Origin: Clavelina lepadiformis
Taxonomy: Eukaryota > Chordata > Ascidiacea > Aplousobranchia > Clavelinidae
DNA: 64,000 bases
Direction of reading: 5' to 3'
Assembly (NCBI RefSeq): GCF_947623445.1
Contig: NC_135242.1
Coordinates: 3,596,001 to 3,660,000 of the forward strand
Notes under the pieces: generated by a model
Told to the model about the DNA's origin: nothing
The model's database searches: none
What the model saw: only the letters and a program-made list of their open reading frames with translations
Made by a program: the position numbers and the translations under genes
Part shown: one piece after another, positions 48,966-61,300 of the stretch
Layout of the letters: each line of letters starts with the position of its first letter
How positions within the stretch are numbered: position 1 is the stretch's first letter

Positions 48966-51900
48966 ATGACAAGTGAACAAAAGGATTTAGAGGTTTGCAT
49001 AAGTAATTACAAGGCAGTATTTGACTACTTTCTAACACCTCTGTCGTTGCTTGAATTTATGCCAACTTTAAGAGATGAAGGTAAAACTTGCCGCTATTTA
49101 AGTTTCACAACTTCCAAAAATTTAACAGATTAAAAAGTTGTAAAAGTGCTAGTGGCATTAAATTTTTAATGTGTTTTACAAACAACTTTTTATTTTAATT
49201 TACGCTGTGTGACGGTAACAAATAAGGATGTGCACTGCACTACTGGACGTATTTCAGTAACAAACATTTCAGTCTCATGCCGGCGTTGGCGGCTTCTGTC
49301 ATTCCTGTAGTTGAGCGAGTTGAACAGTGAAGTTTGATGACCGTTCAAGGCTATACCTCGATACTAACAAACCTCATCTCAAGGCGTGATTGTTACTAAT
49401 TAGTAATTGTCCAAGGAATAACTTGTATATGGTCAGATAAACACATTAATTTTCCAGTTGTTTGATTAGTTCTACTGTTGGAGCTAAAAGCTCAGCATTT
49501 AAACTTGGTCAATTTGATTGCTACATCTTGAGTTGACTGTTTAACAAAGATAGGTGTTTCTGAGACAGAGATACGCTTCTTTATTAGTATGTCGATGACA
49601 CAGTGTTTTTAGCAAAAAGACGTTGTAAAAAACAGTACTGAGCATGACTTGCTCATAAGGTGATTGTTAAATTTACGTAATGATAAAAATGTCCAACTTA
49701 ATACGGGCTTGGTCATGTAATTAAAGCAATCACTGTGACAGTACATCACAATACAATCTGTTTGAATGGTTTATACAGGGTATGCATATTTAAGTTACTA
49801 CTCTTGTATACATGCAGATTTACTACAGTTTGATTGCTTTTTATTATAAGCTTTATTACGCTCTTCTTTAAGCTCCAAGAGTGGCAAACTATGTTAATTT
49901 AATATTTTTACATCTGTCAAATTGTAAAATACTTGTGCTTTTTCAGCACCAGACATGCCAGATGGACTTTAGTTGATAATTATTTATAAATAATTTTCTA
50001 CTCCTAGTGTAACTCTTTAATTAGAAATCTTACAACAATTGCAGCTCGAAAAGAAATCCAATACTTCCATGATCAGCCAAGAAAGCAAGTCGATATATTT
50101 CTTAAAGAATTGTTGGAATGTGAAGAAAGAGGAATTTATCAGTCTTTTTTGGATGCTTTGAATAGAAGCGAAGGTGGGTTTGATTGCCTGTTTAGTACTT
50201 TAACAAATAAATTATATTATTTATTTGTAGGTTTTGCGTTTATTTTGTACTTTGCCAAGATGTTAATTTTTTTCATCAGTTGTTATGTTGTATAGACCAG
50301 CGTTGGATCCATGATTTTATGACTGGAAAGCTTAATGATGAACTGACTGTCAAGTTTATATATCACATCGAGAATGCAGAAGCCTTTAAAAAGCTTTTTG
50401 ACATAATTCAGCCTCAATTAAATGTGATTGATGCACGAACTCTTATCACTGTGCTGAGGCCATGGCTGTCTGAAGGAGAAAAGTAAATGGAAATGCATGT
50501 TGTTAAATATTTTTAAGCTGATGTCTGGTGCTTTTGAACGTTGATTTTACATGTTTTTGCACAAGTTAATTATTGTTTTGGTGATTTTTAAATGCTGTAG
50601 TAAACTGTAGTGTAACTGATTTAGTAAACTGTAATGTAACTGATGTAGTAACTCATTTGCAGACGCTGTCTCAGTGGTTTCCGACAGAAAAATAGTAATT
50701 GTCTTTTTTTGCAGAGACGACCTCAATGAGAAGTGTAATAGATTAGGAAGTACTTATGCATTACCATGGATCATATACTTTATCTTGAGGAAAAAGCCAA
50801 CATGGATAAAAGAACTGTATAATCACGCTGAAGAAGCAAACTATAGTAATGAAGTGGAGGGAACATTAGCTAAGGCATTAGCGCAGTACTTCATTTTTGA
50901 TGGTTAGTCATTTTTCTAACTCTAACTTAGCATGATTACGACCTTTACAGGAGTAAGTTGTAAATATAAATAACTGACTGTTACGGAAATCAATTTTTGC
51001 CTGCTTCATGTGCTATTTAACTGTAATTATGTAACCTATATTTACTTTTATATGTCATGTTTTATTTGAAACATCAAATGTGCAGCAGCAGCAAGCAAGC
51101 TATTGCAAGCTTTGGCTTTGTGTGCAATTTTGTGAGGTATAACTTAATATTACTTTTAGAAAATGAAAAAAATGTTGCTGAAGAGAAAACGCAGAGTTCC
51201 GAGGTTGGTTCGAACATCTTTAGTTTAAATCAAGATCCATATTTATTGTCACATTTTGAGCACTCAAATTATTGCTTTGTTTGTTTGTGTTAGCAACCAT
51301 CTACAAGTGCAGCTTATTTTGATTTGCACAGTGGAGTCAACACAAAAGTAAATGAAGCAGAAACTTCTTCTTCAAATGAGCTACATATCAAGCTTCACCA
51401 TGTTGAAGTGAGAATGTTGTTAAGAAAATTCTTTTTATAAAGAGCAGACTTTTAATTTTTTTGGTTCTTTTTGATGTTATCGAATTAACATCAAACTAGA
51501 GTTCAATTAAGTTTTTTACAAAAAATCTATTTAATTAAGAACTGTATTGCTAGAGTCCTCATGATGACACTGATGATAAAGACAATGAAACTTTAGTAAA
51601 CTCAGAACAAAATATTGATTCAGAAAAAGTTGCTGATGGCGACGCTAGTATTGGTAATGGTGAGAATTATAACATGTGCAGAAAATGTACAATGTAAAAT
51701 AGATATCTTTGAGGCATATTTGACATTCAGCAAAACCTGATTTTAATGTCACATTCATTTCAAACAACATAGAAATTAAAGAACCATGTGACCCATACCA
51801 GTCGTATGAGCTGCGAGGATATCAACACGAACTAGTCAAGCTTGCTAGACAAGGCAAAAATCTTATCATATGTGCCCCTCCAGGTAACAACAAGTAATTT

Positions 51901-54900
51901 GTAAGCTTTACATCATTAAAAAGATAAGGTATGGTTACATGGATTACTTACTGGTAGGTTGATTGTTTCTTTTCGCATTTGACTTGTGGTGATAATTATA
52001 TAATCAAAACTGTTATGTTATTAGGTGCTGGAAAAACCCTTGTGGCCGCAAACATAATTCAAAATTATTACGAAACCAGTTGCAGAGATGTTGAAAAGAA
52101 GCGCAATGTTCTATTTTTTACTCCTGGAATTGCACTGGCACAGCAGCAACATGACAGATTTAAGGAGTATCTGCCATCAAAATACATGTATAAAATATGA
52201 AATACTATAGAATATCTATGTTACATTGCAATACGTATAAAATTCAGCTTAGCTGTAATGGAAATTTGCTTTAAGAAAAATTTGTTTTTTTTTCAGGATA
52301 GATTATCGTTGTGGATATGGTGACCGCGCATCTCTTCTGGGAGTGAAGGATTTAGATGTTGTAGTTTTGACCCCACAAATCTTGTTGAATGAACTGAATG
52401 TGCGAGTCTTCATTAAAATTAGATTACATTTGTTAATTTATGCAATGGTGCACATGTACTCGTCAAAAAATACATCTGACCTATATTTTTCGCACCATAG
52501 TTTTCAATTTTACTTTGAAATATTCTTTTCGTAGAGTAAAGATGAACATAAGTCCGTCTATAAGATTGATGAATTTGGATTGTTGATATACGACGAATGC
52601 CATCACTGCATAGGGAGCCACCCTTTCAACAAAGTGATGAGAAAATATTTTGGTCTAGAGAATGATTCAGACCAGCTACCTCAGGTATTTTATTACATTC
52701 ATCCAGCCTACTCATTATAACCATCCATTATGGTGGTGAAATGGTATTAGTAATGGTTACTCACCATTTTTGTCATTTGTATTATTCAATTAGAAATACC
52801 CAGGGTTTTGGTCCTAATATATAGAATGGTGTGTAAAATGAAGGCTGTAAAAGTTTCTTTGAGGCATAGTTGTAAAAACTGGGATTTGTGATTCAGTTAA
52901 GTTCACACTTTTATCTGATTTCTTTTGACACGAGTACCTTGTTGAAAGTTTTGAACATAGCTGGATACTAGTCTTCTTCAGGAAATGACTCAACTTGAAA
53001 TGAGTCAAAGCAGTCTTGTGTAGACTTTATTAAAATGAGCTTCTTAATGCATATGATAATTAATTTAACTACCTATTAATAACATTCATAAAAGTTCAGC
53101 CTATAACTTGTAGGTAGTTTCATTGATGAACTCACACCGTACTTGATTTATTCTGATCGCACAAGCTATTACTTGATTGATTTAAATCATTGTCATGAAT
53201 AAACTGACTCAAGATGCCATACCCAAATTGCTTCACTTGACTCAAACCAGCATTACAGATGACTTGATGCAAGTTATTTTTGACTTAAATAACTTTGCTG
53301 TGTGGTTTAATTTAAAAAAATTGAAAACAGATTATTGGCCTGACTGCTACTCTGGATATTGGAAAGGCAAAAACTAAGGATGCAGCCTTGCAAGAAATGA
53401 AGCAGTTGTGTGCTAATCTTAATGCAGTTGCTGGTGTTGTGACTGTTCGTGACTCACAGAATAAGAAAGAAATGGAGAAACACATTGCAAATCCAGATGA
53501 AAGTTAGCTTGTGTTTTTGGTTATGTTAACTGTTAAATGAAAAAAATGAAAACCGCCTTATAAGTGGCCAGTTTATACAATAAATTAAATAAGTTTGAAA
53601 GTTTAAAATGCATTTTCAGATCATTTACCAGTGAATATGAAAAGGGATGATCCATTTTTTAAAGAAGTTATAACTTTGATGAGAAACATTGAACAAGTTT
53701 TGAAAAATTTGAAAGGTTTGCTTTTTTACATTTTTAATATTGCTTGCAGTTAAATTATTTCAACACAAAGTTACATTACACATGCACTTGTGATTGCAGA
53801 ACCTATACCACAAGCTCCAGACTACAGTCAAAATGATTTCAACAAGCAAAGATTTAAACAATGGTGTACGGAGACAAAGAAATCTCTTGCATTGACTGAA
53901 TCGCCACTTTCCAGAAATGCTCGATCCTGTGTCGAATATCTTGAAGTGAGTTGCTGCTCTGTTAATCATTCTAATGTTTGATTAGTTTTACCCCTGACAA
54001 ACCTTAGAAGAGTCTAGCATGACATATGCTGTCAATACAACACTTTTCATTCCGATTCTTAAGAAAAGTGCCAGAAATTAACAATGTAACTTGACAATTT
54101 ACGACTATGGTAGCTAACGGCCAGCAAACAGCTAAAGCAAATCCGCCTATTTCCAGCCCTACTCGGTTTTCACCAATATTTTGACAGAACCATACTATGC
54201 TATCTACAGTATAGTATTAGGTGTTATAGTTGTTTATTGTTTCCAACTTTTTTTTCTTAAATAGATAAACTTCAATTTATAATAATTGTATTTACATGAT
54301 CAGAAATAATTTGCACTTCTGACAAGCATTTAATATTTTAACACAAATTCTCGTAACTGGAGGAAGATCAAATGTGTTAAGTTGGCTTGCAGCATTGCTA
54401 AATTGCCATTACATTGCATTTCTTTCGTTCATAATCAAATATTGCATTGTAAAGGTGTGTGGAGAAGCATTGGACCTCTACTATGTCTGCAGGGCAGAAG
54501 CTGCTTTAAAATTGTTTAAAAGTATTGTAGACTCACAAAAACAGGACACTTCAACAGAAATATCGCTACATAAATATCATACAGGTTGGTGTATACAAAT
54601 GCTGTGTTTAGTTTTTTTCTCACTGAAACCATGAACCCCTTAATAAACCAGGCATACCTCGAGGCAGTCATCATAGTGTTGCAATAGTAATAAAAATAAT
54701 AGTAAATAATACGAAGAACGAATTGCTTTATTTGCCAAGCTTATCATACTTTCTTGTAGCACTATGAAAAGTTACAAACTTTACTGCAGATGCAATGAAT
54801 AAGTTAAAGAAACTTTGTGATGATCCTCGCTGTGCAAACCCAAACCTTGCCAAGATAAAGAACTGCATTTTGAAGAAATTTGCTGAAGTTCCAAATTCAC

Positions 54901-56877
54901 GCATCATGCTAATGACACAAATGAAGATATATGTTTATGCACTGAAGGTATGTATATGTCTTTGCGATTGCATTTTGTGTTTGCAATACTTTGCATGATG
55001 GAAATCTAACTTTAATTAATAATAATTCTTTTCCTGGTAAATATTTTTCATGGTGTAGTTACAAAGTTATAAAGTTTATAAAATTTAGGATTGGATGAAT
55101 GATGACGATAATTTAGAAGCATTTCAACCAGAAGTATTCACTGGTTTGAGAAGTTCAGCGGGTGTAAAAGGCAAGTTATTCACACTTACAATTTACGAGT
55201 ACAAACAGTGTACTTCAAACTTTTTAAAAATAATAAATTGAAATTTATGCTTTGAAATTAGCGTGTATTATAATTAATAAATTTATTATTACGATATCCC
55301 TTGCAGGTCTCTCAATCAAAAAACAGAAGGCAATAATGAAATCGTTTCGATCTGGAAGACATAAGATCTTGATAAGCACACCACATGCTGCAGGGGAAGG
55401 CATTGATGTTGCTGATTGCAATTTGGTGATAAATTACAACTTCTTGAGAAATGAAAGTTTAACAGTGCAAATTAAAGGTAATCTTCAATATTATCTTACA
55501 TCTTATCTTATAAATAATTACTAATATGCATATTATGTGTGATATTTTGTAGGTAAGTATAATCTATGGCAATTGTTAGTATTGTTACAATATCAATTCA
55601 ACTGTACAGGTCGAGTACGAAAGCGTGGTGGTGAAATGGTCCACATTTCATCTGACAGAGTTGCCCGAAGAGATCGGCTCAATGTTCATAGAACTCAACT
55701 GATGAATGAATGCACTGACATTTTGGTGCATTTCATCCAGAGTGATCATACGGCCTACAGGAAAGAGGTTAGCCGAATAATTGTTATTGGTAGGCTCTGG
55801 AAGTTTTTAGTTGTGTATTAAACCCAAAAATAGATTTAATAAAAATAGAAAACAAGGTTTAATAGAAATCCATGTTTTCATTTTTTATCTATGACAACTT
55901 ACACAGCTATTGATTCTAAAAGTGGATGAGATTTATCTATATGCCAATACAACTAAAGTTTGCATCTGAGACTAAACTAAGAAAATTGAAGTTGGATTTC
56001 TACTAAACTTTGTTTTCAAGTTCAATTTTGAATCAAATTTTAACGTTTTGTCATTTAAACCTTTCTGGACAATTACAGAACGATCTGAAAAAAATGATAA
56101 AAATTTTAGCCATTTTACTTAAACATTAACATTATTTCAAAAATTTCTTTGACGTTTAGCTCAATGATCTCAATAAACTTGACATGAGGCGATTTCATCT
56201 GGAAGTTCTCAAAAAATTGAAGGAATCTCAGGAGTTAGAGAAAGTAAAGCAGTCAAATGAAGAGTTTTTGTTGCAATGCGCCAAGTGCAAAGAGTTTGTC
56301 TGTTCGTCGCATGATCTAAGGTGAGTAGAAAGCGAACATCTGGAAAAAAACAGCATAAATGCTGCTTTTTTAATAAATGCAGTTTCAACGGAAATCCATT
56401 TTCAAGCTGTTGGTATCACTTTCTGCTACCAGTATTTGCCAGCAAGTATAATTATATTTTTAACAACACAAACTTCACCAAACACTTATTATCTGAAATG
56501 ATTCTCTTGATTACACTTTTCCATTTCTTAATATTGTTATATCTAGACTTGTGGAAAATGCACATCGCATCAATATCATGCCAGAATTCAAGGAGAAATA
56601 TGAAATAAAGGAGCACCCTAGAAAAGACAAACGTCAGATGGGCCAAGATTGGAAGAAAATAAACAAAGTTATCTGCAAGAATTGTAATCTTGATTGGGGC
56701 ATAGAAGCTCTATATAAGGGAGTGTTTGTTCTGCCACTGATAAAAATTGAAGGATTTAGAATAACTAAAAAATCTACCGGAAGTCCATATGTTACCAGAA
56801 AATGGAAAAATGCACCATTTGTGCCACAAGATATAAATCTTGATGTTGTACTCAATCAATTATGTGATGATGAATAA
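48966..56877 (+). CDS. RIG-I-like receptor (RLR), tandem copy B, complete
   Basis: Twenty-one exons, all in the same positions and phases as copy A, give 1002 codons: 48966-49080, 50045-50173, 50296-50482, 50715-50902, 51160-51203, 51294-51407, 51554-51653, 51773-51883, 52025-52187, 52297-52399, 52535-52684, 53331-53502, 53620-53715, 53800-53945, 54455-54584, 54790-54947, 55089-55170, 55307-55477, 55610-55767, 56160-56320, 56547-56877. It has the same order: two CARD-like domains, an acidic linker, helicase motifs APPGAGKT, YDECHH, TAT and QIKGRVRKRGG, then a C-terminal domain with QCAKC and CKNC cysteine pairs. No frame damage was seen. Exon 17 ends in a GC donor (AAAAG then GCAAGT at 55171). 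Role by homology: cytosolic viral-RNA sensing. A possible AATAAA lies near 57456. Confidence 0.93.
49205..49625. repeat. Intron-1 block inverted relative to RLR copy A
   Basis: Counterpart of 36580-36970 in the opposite orientation, lying within intron 1 of copy B. Similarity is interrupted by small gaps and the limits are approximate. Confidence 0.65.
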
Positions 56878-58329
56878 TCTTATGTATAACATAACACACT
56901 TATAAAATTATTAGAAAACGTTTTCACATCGTCATAGGGTGATGACTTCTCAATATCTGGTCCCAGTTGCTGAGATTAACTGTCTGTCTTTTCTACGGTT
57001 TTATTTTACTGTTATTTAGTTTTCCCTGAAGTTTGTTTTGCTCATGAGAGCAAAGGTCACCAATGCCTTGCACATGCACAATTACCAGTGTGGTGTCGCT
57101 GAGTTTTAAACTGAGGTCACTCTTACTGTATGAACCAGACGCTGTAATCAGTAAAATTTTAAAGTCCGAACATGGTTTATTGTGAATGAGTATATTATGT
57201 TAATAGACTTGTTTAGAATTCTTTCGATGTAGAGTCCACCATTGCTATATTATTACCAATAATTGACCAGGCCTATGTTGTGAAATACCTATTTCGTGGT
57301 GTTTGTATTTAAGTAACCTATTTATGTAATTATGAATATTTTAACAACAAATTTACATAATCTGAATTATGTGATATATTTATGTGATATTTATTTACTC
57401 GATGCATTTTTTACATCTTTTCTGATATCATATACGTAAGTTATTTACTGCGAAAAATAAAGATGAAAATGATTTTTTTATTCCAGCCTCAACACAAGAG
57501 GTAATTTATTGGAACGATAACACTCAATTTGAGAGCAGTAAAAACAAATACTTTAATGTTGCGAAAAACAGGTTGCAAGCTTAGGGATGACGTATTTTCT
57601 AACAAATTGATAAATACCGATCAAACTTACAGTTGTCAACATTCACGCTGTGCTTACATTAAAACAATTAAAAGAATCCAAGTTAATAAAATCCTAAGCT
57701 TTTGTAACTTAATCTGTCATAAGTGAAGTTAGAAAATTAAAATGGGTTTAGTGGCCATGCTAGTTGTTACCAGCAATAATTATTACCTTAATTATATTTG
57801 AGAACGTTTTGAGCCTTTTCTGCTTTGTCTCTTTTTCTCGGTCTTTGGCGCATGTTGGTAACAAGTGGTTTGATTTTTACGTCCCCGCCGCGCTTTTGAC
57901 GAAAAATAAAATGATTGAGCTAACTTCGAGGTTAACTGAGTCAACTTTTACCTCAAAACTTTTTTTGTCATTCACTTTTGGCCATTTTAATAGAAATTAG
58001 AAACAGTCACGTTTAACTTCTGTAACAAGCATTGGCACACTAAACAACGAAATCACACATTTTTTATCACAAGTAGCTTGACAATAAAGATCCTTCACGT
58101 GAGATAAAAATATCCGAAAGCACAACGCCTTTGGGGAACTACCGCTTACAGAAACAATAATCCTCAACTAGGGACTTTCCCATGTTTACTGTTAATTTGT
58201 TTAGCGTTATCAGAACAAAGAAAAAATACAAAATGTTCATTCTGAATATCTTATTTAAGCAAAACAGAAGGCAATTTCATAATTTACGGAAAGAGCAAGA
58301 TTAAGAGACTTTAAACTACAGTATTAAAA
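56878..58329. other. Spacer between RLR copies B and C
   Basis: No coding sequence was recognised. It contains the 3' UTR of copy B and presumably the promoter of copy C. It is about half the length of the A-B spacer because it lacks the transposon insertions. Confidence 0.4.
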
Positions 58330-61300
58330 ATGGATAGTGAACTACAACGTTGTATAACTAACTACAGACCGTTGTTTGTCTACTTTTTGACACCTCTTCC
58401 ATTGCTGGAACTTATGCCAACTTTAAGAGATGAAGGTAAACGTTGTTACTTGTTATACACTAAAGCTTTGTTACTTAAGTGAAAGCACTTAAAACTCAAA
58501 ATGATGCTTTCTTATTTTGTTGAGCCAAGTTGATAAAGAGTCGCATATTGTCTGTCTTATTTGTTGCTTGTTGTCTTGTTATTTGTATTTGTGTCTTCAT
58601 TAAGTGAACTTTATGTTTATTTTATTGTCAATATGCATATTGCCATATCTCCATAAAGTACATTGAAATTTATTTTATAAAAAAAACTAAGGAGTTTTCC
58701 ACAACTTCGGTTCTGCTTGGTATTTTTTGCATTACAGTCATTTGGTGGATAATACGATGTGGCTTTTGTGTGAAATTTTGAAGCAAACTGAAATTGTCTT
58801 CATTAATCTTGTTAACCATTAACCAACACTTAAATTTTCAATTAATTCAAAGTTTTATTACTCATACTCAACAGCTCAGCTATCATGGTTATGGTGCCAT
58901 AATCACCGTGGTCATCATTCTTATATTCAGACTTTATGAATATGTATTCTTACAACAATTGCAGCTCGAAAACAAATCCAGGACTTCCGCGATCGCCCAA
59001 GAGAGCAAGTTGATATATTTCTGAAAGAATTGTTACAGTGTGGTGAAAAAGGAATTTACTGATCATTTTTGGATGCCTTGAATAAAAGTGAAGGTAGGTT
59101 TAAGTTTTTGTTGGTTACTTATATCTTGATTATGGTTATTCATATTTTTTCTATCATAAACATTACTTTTTAGTTTGTTTGCTACTTTGAATATACTTGA
59201 TTGTGTCTTTAACTTATTATATTTTATAGATCAGCGTTGGATCCATGATTTTATGATCGGAAACCTGAGTAATGAACTGACTGATAAGTTCATATATCAC
59301 ATCGAGAATGCAGAAGCCTTTAAAAAACTTTTTGACATAATTCTGCCTCAGTTAAATGTTATTGATGCACGAACTCTTGTCACTGTGCTGAGGCCATGGC
59401 TGTCTGAAGGAGAAAAGTTAGTCTCTATTTGACGTATGTTATCAAGTTGATTTTTACGTGAATGTGTTATGTTGTTTTCAACTTGTGCCGAAATTGTGAT
59501 TACCTAGTCACCTTTGTTTTAATCTGAAGTTAGGCAATAGTTGTGTTTGAAACGTGGCAGTTTTATAAAAAAAATAGCGTTGTGAATATTCTTACTTTTG
59601 TTGTAATATTAGCAACAGCTTGGTACAATAAGAATATTACAAAGTATCTCCAGGCACAACTATGCGTACATTCTAACAACTACAGCTGAAATTATCTCTC
59701 TGTTGTAATTTTAAATGATATGAAACATTAGTTGGCAGTGTTTCGCATATTAAAAAGATACATATATACACGTTTTATCATACCGGTGTAGTCTGACATT
59801 CACAACAAAACTATCTCTGTTATTTTTGAAGCAACGATCTGAACGAGAAGTGTAAAAGTTTAGGAAGCACTTTTGCACTGCCTTACATTATTAGCTCTGC
59901 TCTAAGGAAAAAGCCAACTTGGATAAAGGAACTTTATAAACACACCAAAGAAGCAAACTATAGCAATGAAGTGGAGGGAAAGTTAGCTAAGGCGTTAGCA
60001 GACTACTTCATTTTTGATGGTAAGTTACATTGATTGACCCAGGGCTTCACAAAGCTAGCCTGTAGATAGATAATTTTGGTGGTCATCTAAGAATAGGATA
60101 TTTTCCTGTTTGTGTTAAGATCGCTTAAAAGCAAACGTGTGACTATTAGCTACCATTTCCTATTCATATTTCTGAAGTCCACCGATGGGTCTGGTACACA
60201 TTTGTTATCGGTATTTTTATTACCTCAATTGACTGTAGTCATATTGTTAAATGACTTACTCAAGCCAATTGTCTGAAGTGACATGCTCTGTTTCAAATTT
60301 TGGTAATTGTGAGAGTGAAAATTAGTGTTTCGCATAAAAAATGGTGCATTTTCGTAATGCATTAAACTTAGTTGAAACAGATGGTTAACTAGGCTAAAGA
60401 CAGTCCTGACGAATGCACAATACAAATACACAACTTAACACAGCACATAATGTGACTTTAGCAGAGTATGAAATGTGGCGTTTAACTGACTTGGGGGACA
60501 CAAATAGTAATTTTGCTCAACTTGACTTACCGGTAAGTCAAATTTTTGTTAAATTTTTGAAACTTTTGACTCTGTTACAACTCTGCATGTCTTTCTATGC
60601 AACTTACTTTTAGAAAACAAAGAAAATGCCGAAAAAGAGGAAGCAATGGATTCTATAGAGTGCAATTTTTTGGTAATTTTTTCTTTGCATTGCTCTTATG
60701 CTGTAATTTTATTACTGTAGTATTATTATGTATTAGAAGATTTAGAAGACTTTTCTTTTAGCAGCATCCGTGATTTATAGTTGTTTGAACCATTTCATCG
60801 TATATCTCATATTTCATTACAATACTAATATGTTATAGCAGTCATTGCTCGTGAACTATGCTCATATTAAAGTGAACGTTTTGAGCATTTATGTAAGATG
60901 ACTTTTATAGATGTAAATTTACAGTTAAATTTATTAAGTTCATATATGTAGAAACCAGTTTAATGTGTATTTCTGTTACAAAATCATTGAATTTATTTGT
61001 TTCAGCAACCATCTACCAGTTCGGGATATTTTGAATTACATGGCTTCATTAACAAGCATAAAAATGACACAGAAAATTCAACTCCAAATGAACAGCAAAT
61101 GGAGCTTGACCATGAAGAAGTAAGTAAGAGTGTTGATGAAAAGCTGTTTGAGGCTTGCTTGTCAAAATCTTTATTCTTGCTTTGCATTAAATTTTTTTCG
61201 GTAAGTTTAAAGCAATTATTAACTTGAGTACTTGCTATAAAATAATACAAGGGACAAAAGTAGTTATTATTTGGTAGCAAAATGCCCAAGAAGATTGCGA

